DNA of 6,564 nt from NCBI GenBank assembly GCA_025362535.1, contig JANYGE010000431.1, positions 1-6,564 of the forward strand. The letters run 5' to 3'. Made by a program: the position numbers and the translations under genes. Source of the stretch: Hyphomicrobiales bacterium. GTDB lineage: Bacteria; Pseudomonadota; Alphaproteobacteria; Rhizobiales; Aestuariivirgaceae. Positions within the stretch are counted from its first letter, which is position 1. Each line of letters opens with the position of its first letter. The notes beneath the pieces were generated by a model that ran no database searches, was not told the origin of the DNA, and saw only the letters and a list, made by a program, of their open reading frames with translations. Shown piece by piece: positions 1 to 5,780 of this stretch.

Positions 1-651
1 GCGCGCAATTCTTATATGATGGTGATGATCGAAAAAATGTTGCCGGGTGCTAAAGATGGCTCAACAGTTGCAGCCGTTGCAGGCTCAAGTGTCGGGGTGA
101 TCAATCCGTTGGCCGTTGCTGGGGAACAGCCAACCAAAGAAGAAGCCTCGACGAGCGGGCCTGCAGTTAATGATGATCAGTTGGCCGCTGCCGCTGAGCA
201 AGCCTCGCAAGGTCCGGTTGAAGCCAGCACTGACGAAGAAGATGTGGCAGAAACCGCATCGACAGGTCAGCCTAAGGTTCTCCAGGCAGACTTGGCACCA
301 GCGAATGACCTGTTGAGCAAGAAGAAAAAAATCCCTGAAAAATTGCCCTTTGCCGTAAAATCTGCATCGGCAGAGCCAAGCAAACTCAGCAATGAATTGG
401 CGCAAAGCTGGAATATTCAAATCGGCGCTTTTCCGAGCAAAGGCGATGCACAGGCAAAACTCACTTCGCTTCGCGATGGAAAAGTACAAGAGCTGGTCGA
501 TAAGCCCGCCTTCACCATTGCCATTAAATCTGGCAGCAAAATATTGTATCGCGCGCGCTTTGCCGGTTTCGATGAGGCCTCCGCTAAGCAAGCCTGCGCC
601 CGCATCGCCAAGCTTGGCGATACATGTGTTCCAGTATCACCACAGTCTTAA
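1..651 (+). CDS. Putative D-alanyl-D-alanine carboxypeptidase with C-terminal SPOR domain (3' end, partial)
   Basis: The reading frame is open from base 1, so this is the last 216 residues of a longer protein whose start is off the left edge. The first residues (ARNSYMMVMIEKMLPGA) resemble the end of the penicillin-binding catalytic domain in alphaproteobacterial DD-carboxypeptidases, where this helix follows the last catalytic motif. A low-complexity linker rich in Ala, Glu, Pro and Ser follows (about residues 20-130), then a SPOR domain (about 135-213) beginning SWNIQIGAF, with the usual repeat of two beta-alpha-beta units ending near DTCVPV. SPOR domains bind denuded glycan strands at the septum. 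DD-carboxypeptidases remove the terminal D-Ala from the peptidoglycan stem in the periplasm. The SPOR call is firm. The enzyme call rests on domain layout because the SxxK, SxN and KTG motifs lie outside the window. A different SPOR-tailed envelope protein is the alternative. Confidence 0.72.
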   Translation, partial: ARNSYMMVMIEKMLPGAKDGSTVAAVAGSSVGVINPLAVAGEQPTKEEASTSGPAVNDDQLAAAAEQASQGPVEASTDEEDVAETASTGQPKVLQADLAPANDLLSKKKKIPEKLPFAVKSASAEPSKLSNELAQSWNIQIGAFPSKGDAQAKLTSLRDGKVQELVDKPAFTIAIKSGSKILYRARFAGFDEASAKQACARIAKLGDTCVPVSPQS

Positions 652-1116
652 CTAGCCACGCAATAAAACGTCTTTTGCTTCATTAATTTTGGCTGCCAGA
701 TAGTCCGATCCACCTTTATCCGGGTGAAAGTCTTTGATCAGGCGTTTATGGGTTAGCTTGATCTCCTCTGGCGTTGCGCCCGATTTCAAGCCCAAGACTT
801 GCAAAGCTTCTTCACGACTCATTGAGCCTCGTCTTGCGGGAGGCTGTGGAGGCGGAACTTCGGCGTTTGGCGCCTGCCCCCATTTCATGCCGTCGGGGAA
901 CATTGCGGATTTGCCATAAAGCCCCATGCCAAACACAAACAGGCCAATTGCTACATTAATCTCACCACGCAAGAGCAACAAGCCGGAAAAGGCCATAATG
1001 CCCATGCCAGCTAATTTCTGCAGCATGGCAGGTGTTACCTTCGGCATTTTGGATGATTTCCTGATCAACCAGTAACCGCCAATGACAATGATCAACGCAA
1101 GTAGAAATGGGGGCAT
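652..1116 (-). CDS. Small membrane-anchored J-domain (DnaJ-like) protein
   Basis: A 154-residue protein. The N-terminus is a hydrophobic segment (about residues 3-18), followed by a short basic loop and a second hydrophobic region (about 37-68) that may form one or two further helices. A proline-rich linker (about 83-95) leads to a C-terminal J domain (about 99-154) with the HPD motif at residues 131-133 (DFHPDKGGSDYL) and a normal helix III/IV end. This order, membrane segments first and J domain last, resembles the Tim14/Pam18-type proteins common in alphaproteobacteria. J domains stimulate the ATPase of an Hsp70 such as DnaK, so this protein probably recruits it to the inner membrane; its client is unknown. 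It starts 4 bp after the eipB stop codon with no clear Shine-Dalgarno, which suggests translational coupling. Its TAG stop abuts the TAA of the convergent carboxypeptidase. Confidence 0.88.
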   Translation of the reverse strand: MPPFLLALIIVIGGYWLIRKSSKMPKVTPAMLQKLAGMGIMAFSGLLLLRGEINVAIGLFVFGMGLYGKSAMFPDGMKWGQAPNAEVPPPQPPARRGSMSREEALQVLGLKSGATPEEIKLTHKRLIKDFHPDKGGSDYLAAKINEAKDVLLRG

Positions 1117-1120
1117 GCGA

Positions 1121-1945
1121 TTATGGGCAAGGCGCTGATTTCAAAAGATCAAGTTTGGTCAATGTGCCTTTCAAAACATAATTGCCATAATCCATCAGCA
1201 AATCAGTCGAGATGCCATTCTCATAAACATTGAAGCTGGCTTGATAGACAGGCGAAGCCGCTTGGTCATCATCGGCTGGATAGTAGCTTACCGTCATGGG
1301 CCACGATGGCAGGCTACGCAAAGTCTCGGTTTGCGGATTGGATTGATCCAAAACGAATGTGCCGGGGGGACGCTTTTTTCCAATAAAAGTGATCGCCTTA
1401 TACATTTTTTCGCCGTCAGAACCATCAAACACCAAGGATACATCGCGCGTTAAGCCCTGCTTTGCGGCTTCTAAAATATGGGCTTGATGAGTGGACGGAA
1501 ACAGAGCTTCCGGCAAAACCTTGAACTCAAGTTCTTTCGGCATGGTCATTGTGCCATTGGCTTCCTGCCCTGCCTTCGGGCGTTTCACAACCAACCGTTC
1601 CTCCGAATCGAGGCTATTATCAACGAACTGTTTTTGATTGAGGTTCATTTCCAAGCCATCACCAGATTCCCAGGTGGTCAATTGCGTATCAAGAGTGCGG
1701 CTGCCTTTTTCGGCTTCCACATAACGGTTGGCAATGCGGTAACTAACGGCCCAGCCTTCGCAGGCGGAACCCTTTAGCTCATAAGCCAATTTGCCTTCAA
1801 TGTTTGAATAGCCGCTATTGCCGCTCATTTTTGAAACAGCAAGATCGTAAAGTGCCCGGTGTGAGGCCAATGTGGTGGCAGTTGCTGCTGGGGCACACCC
1901 GAGCAAGGCCATAAGGCTGAACAGTAACTTTGAAGACATGGTCAT
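1121..1945 (-). CDS. eipB: EipB-family (DUF1849) periplasmic cell-envelope integrity protein
   Basis: A 274-residue secreted protein of the DUF1849 family, whose characterised member is EipB of Brucella, a periplasmic beta-spiral protein needed for envelope integrity. The mature part begins LASHRALYDL, the family's typical N-terminus, and contains SGNSGYSNIEGKLAYEL, GSACEGW and a C-terminal SAPCP. Cys62 and Cys273 match the two conserved cysteines that form a disulfide in EipB. The N-terminus (MTMSSKLLFSLMALLGCA) is a signal peptide, with a likely signal peptidase I site near ATA (residue 23); LLGC could also be read as a lipobox. I chose the first ATG because AAGGA lies 9 nt upstream of it but 15 nt from the Met3 codon. 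The gene is the first of a two-gene unit with the J-domain protein and is divergent from the RidA-family gene. Confidence 0.9.
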   Translation of the reverse strand: MTMSSKLLFSLMALLGCAPAATATTLASHRALYDLAVSKMSGNSGYSNIEGKLAYELKGSACEGWAVSYRIANRYVEAEKGSRTLDTQLTTWESGDGLEMNLNQKQFVDNSLDSEERLVVKRPKAGQEANGTMTMPKELEFKVLPEALFPSTHQAHILEAAKQGLTRDVSLVFDGSDGEKMYKAITFIGKKRPPGTFVLDQSNPQTETLRSLPSWPMTVSYYPADDDQAASPVYQASFNVYENGISTDLLMDYGNYVLKGTLTKLDLLKSAPCP

Positions 1946-1972
1946 AAATCTTGTTCCTTACAACACGAAGCA

Positions 1973-2002
1973 TTGGCACAAAGCGACACGCGATGTTAGC
2001 AT
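1973..2002 (+). promoter_or_regulatory. Candidate promoter for the RidA-GDPD-FemAB-HIT operon
   Basis: TTGGCA at 1973-1978 (5 of 6 to TTGACA) is followed after 18 bases by TAGCAT at 1997-2002 (4 of 6 to TATAAT). Transcription would start near 2009, about 35 nt upstream of the first ATG of the operon. Its -10 lies on the same bases as the proposed eipB -10 on the opposite strand. The match is modest. Confidence 0.3.
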
Positions 2003-2026
2003 GATTGCACCATAGATTACTGTCAA
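1998..2026 (-). promoter_or_regulatory. Candidate promoter for eipB
   Basis: On the minus strand an exact TTGACA (plus bases 2021-2026) is followed after 17 bases by CATGCT (plus 1998-2003), which keeps the two most conserved -10 positions (A at position 2, T at position 6). It would give a leader of about 45-50 nt before the eipB ATG. The -35 match and spacing are good but the -10 is weak, so this is a sequence-only prediction. Confidence 0.42.
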
Positions 2027-2042
2027 TCAGAGGCCAAATTAA

Positions 2043-2504
2043 ATGAACATCGACGAGAAACTTAAATCGCTTGGCATCGAGCTGCCGACGCCTGTTAAGC
2101 CAGTGGCCAATTATGTGCCCTGGGTGAAATCTGATAATCTAGTGTTTCTCTCAGGGCAGTTGCCTTTCCTAAACGGCAAAATCAACCTTAAGGGTCAAGT
2201 TGGGGCAGAAGTATCACCTGAAGCCGCAGCAGCAGAAGCGCGCCAATGTGCGATCAATCTCATCACGCAGATGCGCGATGCGTGTGATGGTGATTTGAAC
2301 AAGGTGAAGCGCATTGTCAAAATCACCGGCTTTGTGGCCAGCCCTGCGCATTTTGCTGATCATGCCGTGGTGATGAATGGGGCGTCCAATTTCCTGGTTG
2401 AGGTGTTTGGGGAGGCTGGTCGACATGCCAGATCATCCGTGGGTGTGGCATCCCTGCCGATGAATGTTCCAGTCGAAATTGAAGCCATTATCGAGGTTGC
2501 CTAA
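2043..2504 (+). CDS. RidA family protein (YjgF/YER057c/UK114), longer subfamily
   Basis: A 153-residue protein matching the RidA fold end to end. RidA proteins are trimeric cytosolic enzymes that hydrolyse reactive enamine/imine intermediates released by PLP enzymes, protecting against 2-aminoacrylate damage. Expected active-site positions by alignment with E. coli RidA are Tyr24, Ser37 (in LSGQLP), Asn112, Arg130 (in HARSSVGV) and Glu145 (in VEIEAI). The position of E. coli Cys107 is Ser132 here. At about 150 residues with an N-terminal extension, it fits the longer subfamily rather than archetypal RidA (about 128), so enamine deaminase activity is likely but not certain. A purine-rich AGAGG lies 9 nt before the ATG. 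It is the first gene of a four-gene operon. Confidence 0.92.
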   Translation: MNIDEKLKSLGIELPTPVKPVANYVPWVKSDNLVFLSGQLPFLNGKINLKGQVGAEVSPEAAAAEARQCAINLITQMRDACDGDLNKVKRIVKITGFVASPAHFADHAVVMNGASNFLVEVFGEAGRHARSSVGVASLPMNVPVEIEAIIEVA

Positions 2505-2506
2505 CC

Positions 2507-3262
2507 ATGCGGTTTTCTCCACAGTTGCGTGACCTGAGTTGGCTGGTTGCCCGCCCTATTGCACATCGCGGTTTGCACTCCAAAAAGAAAATCGAAAACA
2601 CTGAAAGCGCCTTCGCAGCGGCGCTCAAGCATAATTATACCATTGAATGTGATTTGCAGCTCACTGCGGACGGCAAAGCGGTGGTGTTCCACGATGATGA
2701 AGTTGATCGGCTTCTTGATGGCAAGGGTCTAGTTAAAACCTATACAGCCAAACAAATCCGCAAGATGGACTTCAAAAAAGGCAAAGACCGGGTTCAAAAT
2801 CTAGGCGAATTGCTGGAACAAGTGGACGGCCGCGTAACTTTGGTGATTGAGCTAAAATCGCACTGGGATCATGATAGAACTCTGGTTCACCGCGCCCTCA
2901 AGCAGTTGCGTGACTATGATGGGCCTTATGCACTCATGTCCTTTGATCCTGAGATGATCGCTTGTGTGGCGGATATATCGCCACACACCGTGCGTGGTAT
3001 TACCGCTGATCGCGTAACTGATTCCTATTACAATCCCCTACCCCTTGGCCTGCGCTTGGCGATGCGCAGTTTTAGCCATTTGGCCCGCACGCGCCCGCAT
3101 TTTGTGTCTTTCGACTTTAAAGGCCTGCCCTTTGCTGAGATGACAGCAATCCGCAATGCAGGCCATCCCGTAATATCATGGACCATCCACAATGAAGCTG
3201 AGGCGGCTCAGGCGTTGCGTTATAGTGACCAGATTACCTTTGAGGGATTTAAGCCGGAATGA
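2507..3262 (+). CDS. Glycerophosphodiester phosphodiesterase (GDPD/UgpQ-like)
   Basis: A 251-residue TIM-barrel enzyme of the GDPD family, which hydrolyses glycerophosphodiesters to glycerol 3-phosphate and an alcohol using a metal ion. The catalytic and metal-binding signature is complete: HRG (His20-Arg21) near the start, Glu47 and Asp49 in IECDLQLT, His62 in VVFHDDEVDRL, Glu115 and Lys117 in VIELKS, and a C-terminal ISWTIHN (Trp225). The family phrase ENTESAFAAAL follows HRG. No signal peptide is visible, so it is cytosolic, as in UgpQ. The ATG lies 2 bp after the RidA-family stop codon, and the stop overlaps the next start as ATGA, so it is probably translated by coupling. The natural substrate (glycerophosphocholine, -ethanolamine or -glycerol) cannot be told from sequence. 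Confidence 0.93.
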   Translation: MRFSPQLRDLSWLVARPIAHRGLHSKKKIENTESAFAAALKHNYTIECDLQLTADGKAVVFHDDEVDRLLDGKGLVKTYTAKQIRKMDFKKGKDRVQNLGELLEQVDGRVTLVIELKSHWDHDRTLVHRALKQLRDYDGPYALMSFDPEMIACVADISPHTVRGITADRVTDSYYNPLPLGLRLAMRSFSHLARTRPHFVSFDFKGLPFAEMTAIRNAGHPVISWTIHNEAEAAQALRYSDQITFEGFKPE

Positions 3263-4398
3263 CGCTGCGCTTGCGTACACTCGCCAGCCTGACTGACATC
3301 AGCGCTGTTGAATGGGACAGTTGCGCCAAGTCTGTTGGACATCCTTATAATCCCTTCATATCGCATGCGTTTTTGCTGGCATTGGAGCTCTCCAAATCTG
3401 CTACGGCAAAAACCGGCTGGGCGTCATCGCATCTGGTTCTTGAGGATGATGGTAAAGCCATTGGCGTTGTGCCGTGTTATTTGAAATCCCATTCGATGGG
3501 TGAATATGTTTTTGATCATGCCTGGGGCGATGCCTTTGCGCGGGCTGGCGGAGACTATTATCCAAAATTGCAAATCGCAGTGCCCTTCACCCCCGCCACT
3601 GGCCCGCGCCTACTTGCCGCCACCACCGATCATCGTAAAATCTTGGCCGATGGCCTTGTGGCTTTATGTGGTGAAGTTAATGCGTCTTCCGCGCATATCA
3701 CCTTCACTACCGATGGCGAGGCCGAAGAAAGCCGCTGGCTGAAACGCAATGATATTCAGTTTCACTGGATGAATCATAATTACAAATCTTTCGATGAGTT
3801 TCTTGCCTCACTCTCCTCGGCCAAGCGCAAGAACATGCGCAAAGAACGCAAACAGGTTTTTGATGCGGGTATCACATTTGAACAGGTAACGGGCGCTGAT
3901 CTTAGCGAGGCCCATTGGGATTCCTTTTATGAATTCTATATGGACACCGGATCGCGCAAATGGGGCCAGCCCTATCTCACGCGAAAATTCTTTCGCCTGA
4001 TTCACGAGACTATGGCCGATGATATTCTGTTGATTCTGGCCAAGCGCGAGGGCCGCACGATTGCTGGTGCTTTGAATTTTATCGGCGGCGATGCTTTGTA
4101 TGGTCGCAATTGGGGCTGCACCGAAAACCATCCCTGCCTACATTTTGAAACGTGCTATTATCAAGCCATCGATTTTGCCATTGCCCACGGTTTGAAACGT
4201 GTGGAGGCCGGTGCGCAGGGCGAGCACAAATTGGCGCGAGGCTATGTTCCGGTCAAAACCAATAGCTTGCATTATCTTGCCCATCCCGGCCTATCGCGCG
4301 CCGTGGCCGACTATTTAGAACATGAACGCCGCGCTATAGATGAAAATCAACAGGTGCTGGCAGAGCACACACCGTTTCGGCACGAAGAAAGAGAATGA
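3259..4398 (+). CDS. FemAB-like GNAT-fold protein (COG3146/PF04339, formerly DUF482)
   Basis: A 379-residue protein of the family annotated as 'peptidogalycan biosynthesis/recognition' or GNAT-family N-acetyltransferase. It shows the family hallmarks: YPKLQIAVPFTPATGPRLL (residues 101-119), a basic segment SSAKRKNMRKERKQV (186-200), GRNWGC (282-287), HFETCYYQAIDFAI (295-308), and AGAQGEHKLARGYVP near 318-331. The layout suggests two GNAT-like halves, as in Fem aminoacyltransferases. Fem enzymes add amino acids to the peptidoglycan stem from aminoacyl-tRNA, but for this alphaproteobacterial family the acyl donor and acceptor are unproven. No signal peptide or membrane segment is visible. Its start overlaps the GDPD stop by 4 bp and the HIT gene begins 1 bp after its stop, so the three are co-translated from one mRNA. 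Confidence 0.9.
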   Translation: MTLRLRTLASLTDISAVEWDSCAKSVGHPYNPFISHAFLLALELSKSATAKTGWASSHLVLEDDGKAIGVVPCYLKSHSMGEYVFDHAWGDAFARAGGDYYPKLQIAVPFTPATGPRLLAATTDHRKILADGLVALCGEVNASSAHITFTTDGEAEESRWLKRNDIQFHWMNHNYKSFDEFLASLSSAKRKNMRKERKQVFDAGITFEQVTGADLSEAHWDSFYEFYMDTGSRKWGQPYLTRKFFRLIHETMADDILLILAKREGRTIAGALNFIGGDALYGRNWGCTENHPCLHFETCYYQAIDFAIAHGLKRVEAGAQGEHKLARGYVPVKTNSLHYLAHPGLSRAVADYLEHERRAIDENQQVLAEHTPFRHEERE

Positions 4399-4399
4399 G

Positions 4400-4816
4400 A
4401 TGACTTACGACGCCAATAATATTTTCGCAAAAATTCTGCGCGGTGAAATTCCAAGTCATAAAATTTATGAAGATGAGCACACGCTGGCCTTCATGGATGT
4501 GATGCCGCAAGTGGATGGGCACTGCTTAGTTGTGCCAAAATCTGGATCACGCAATTTGCTTGATGCCGATCCCGAAGTTCTGGCTCACGTAATAGCCGTT
4601 ACGCAAAAAATGGCGCGCGCTGCGCTGAAAGCCTTCAACGCTGATGGTGTGCAAATTCGCCAATATAATGAAACTGCGGCCGGGCAAACTGTATTTCATC
4701 TGCATTTTCACATCTTGCCTGTGTTGGAAGGCCAAATCATCAAACCGCATTCAGGCAAGATGGCGGATCATATTGCGCTGGCTAAGCAAGCAGAAGCTTT
4801 GCGTGCAGCGCTCTAA
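4400..4816 (+). CDS. HIT-family nucleotide hydrolase (HINT-like)
   Basis: A 138-residue protein with the histidine-triad motif FHLHFHILP (His100, His102, His104; His102 is the expected nucleophile) and the family N-terminus NNIFAKILRGEIPSHKIYEDE, plus Asn90 before the triad. HIT proteins act on nucleotides, typically hydrolysing phosphoramidates such as AMP-lysine or dinucleoside polyphosphates, in the cytosol. I use the ATG at 4400, not the in-frame ATG at 4340. The 20 extra residues (MKINRCWQSTH onward) lie wholly inside the FemAB-like gene and do not resemble the family, while the purine-rich AGAAAGAGAATGAG sits directly upstream of 4400. The start is 1 bp after the FemAB-like stop. It ends the operon, only 3 bp from the stop codon of a convergent gene, with no terminator visible. 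Confidence 0.93.
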   Translation: MTYDANNIFAKILRGEIPSHKIYEDEHTLAFMDVMPQVDGHCLVVPKSGSRNLLDADPEVLAHVIAVTQKMARAALKAFNADGVQIRQYNETAAGQTVFHLHFHILPVLEGQIIKPHSGKMADHIALAKQAEALRAAL

Positions 4817-4819
4817 GTC

Positions 4820-5677
4820 TTACGTTGCTTTCACCGGAGATGCAGTCTTCCGGTAAACCACCAATGCAATCCCTGATAAAATTGCAATCGACGCAAGAAT
4901 GAGACGCAGACTCAAGCTCTCACCCAACAGGATAATCCCACCCAAAGCGGCAATAACCGGAACACTCAGTTGCACAATTGCAGCTTCGGTGGCTTTAAGC
5001 CCCGGCAAAGCGCGATACCAAATTGCGTATCCTAAGCCGGAGGTGAGTGCCCCCGAAGCCAGCGCATAGGCAAACCCCGTAGTATCCAGTGATACAGTCT
5101 TAAACGTCAAAGCACTGAGAACAATCGCTATAGGGACTGTTCGTAAAAAATTGCCAGCTGTAACAGCGGTTGGATCGCCTGCTCCGCGTCCTCGCAGTGA
5201 GTAAATGCCCCACGCCACGCCAGCCCCAATCATCAGCACCGCATTGAGCAATGGGGGTGCTGCAAGACCAGGCGCCACGAGACCCAACAGCCCGGCAAGC
5301 GCCAAAGCCAGACCTAGCATCTGCAGAGGGCGCAAGACCTCGCCTTTCCAAATTCCATAACCGATCATCGACATCTGAACAGAACTAAAGAGCAATAACG
5401 CTCCAGTAGCCGCTGTGAGATTAATGTAAGCAAAGGAAAATCCGGCAGCATAGATGAATAGCGCCACAGCCGATGGCCAGTTTCCTGATAATGCCGTGGC
5501 TTTTTTGGTGAACCGCAACACCAAGAATAAGGTTAACGCTGCTGATAGAAGCCGCACTGAAGTAAAACTTGCCGCATCAATTCCCGTATTTTTAAGCGCA
5601 AGGCGACACAGAAGTGAGTTGCCCGCAAAGGCCAACATGGCCAGACAGGTTAGAGAAAGGATACGAAATTGTGCCAC
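4820..5677 (-). CDS. EamA/DMT-superfamily transporter, 10 TM
   Basis: A 285-residue integral membrane protein with the two EamA repeats of the drug/metabolite transporter superfamily. Hydrophobic segments run from about residue 6 to 275 in two sets of five; repeat one is about 5-135 and repeat two about 143-276. The second carries the recognisable family stretch GYAIWYRALPGLKATEAAIV followed by GGIILLGESLS. Members export amino acids, metabolites or toxic compounds by proton-coupled exchange, but the substrate cannot be predicted. The start is GTG (MAQFRIL); the next in-frame Met is residue 14, inside the first helix, and AGGA lies 7 nt upstream of the GTG. The gene is convergent to the HIT gene and lies downstream of the DUF2231 gene, with a hairpin between. 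Its presence between the operon and clpA may reflect a lineage-specific insertion (inference). Confidence 0.92.
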   Translation of the reverse strand: MAQFRILSLTCLAMLAFAGNSLLCRLALKNTGIDAASFTSVRLLSAALTLFLVLRFTKKATALSGNWPSAVALFIYAAGFSFAYINLTAATGALLLFSSVQMSMIGYGIWKGEVLRPLQMLGLALALAGLLGLVAPGLAAPPLLNAVLMIGAGVAWGIYSLRGRGAGDPTAVTAGNFLRTVPIAIVLSALTFKTVSLDTTGFAYALASGALTSGLGYAIWYRALPGLKATEAAIVQLSVPVIAALGGIILLGESLSLRLILASIAILSGIALVVYRKTASPVKAT

Positions 5678-5690
5678 GGTCCCATCCTGA

Positions 5691-5696
5691 ATTATA
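5691..5696 (-). promoter_or_regulatory. Candidate -10 element for the EamA transporter gene
   Basis: The minus strand reads TATAAT exactly here, 13 bases upstream of the GTG start codon. No TTGACA-like hexamer is found 16-19 bases further upstream, and the resulting leader would be very short (about 7 nt), so it may be chance or a weak promoter giving a near-leaderless message. Confidence 0.25.
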
Positions 5697-5747
5697 GATA
5701 TAGAGCATGAACCAGCCTGCAGTTAGTGTCTAGCTATGCCGTGGCAA

Positions 5748-5775
5748 GATGGTCGTCTCTTGCGAAACGTCCATC
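5748..5775 (-). terminator. Hairpin downstream of the DUF2231 gene, putative terminator
   Basis: Read on the minus strand, GATGG-A-CGTTTC, a GCAA loop, then GAGACG-A-CCATC. This gives an 11-bp stem with one G-U wobble and a single A-A mismatch, closed by a C-G pair over a GNRA-type tetraloop. On the plus strand the wobble becomes a C-A mismatch, so the structure favours the minus transcript. It begins 6 bases after the DUF2231 stop codon. There is only a weak T stretch after it (CTTGCC), so termination may be inefficient or the hairpin may instead protect the 3' end. Confidence 0.5.
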
Positions 5776-5780
5776 CCATT

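Noticed and set aside
85..591. 168-residue open frame antisense to the SPOR-domain gene
   Set aside because: It lies fully opposite a well-supported gene, its translation has no recognisable domain and no good ribosome-binding site, and its length follows from the composition of the sense gene.
1478..1777. 99-residue open frame antisense to eipB
   Set aside because: It overlaps the conserved core of eipB and its translation looks random.
1946..2042. CtrA-type site (TTAA-N7-TTAA) or riboswitch in the divergent intergenic region
   Set aside because: Only single TTAA occurrences are present, and 97 bases shared by two promoters leave no room for a structured riboswitch leader.
3808..4131. 107-residue open frame antisense to the FemAB-like gene
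   Set aside because: It is fully inside a conserved gene on the opposite strand, with no family resemblance or start signal.
4340..4399. Longer N-terminus for the HIT protein starting at 4340
   Set aside because: The extra 20 residues overlap the FemAB-like coding sequence in another frame and are not HIT-like; a purine-rich site precedes the ATG at 4400.
4833..4854. ACCGGA/TCCGGT inverted repeat near the HIT-transporter convergence, considered as a terminator
   Set aside because: The stem is only 6 bp, lies within the transporter's C-terminal codons, and has no T tract on either strand.
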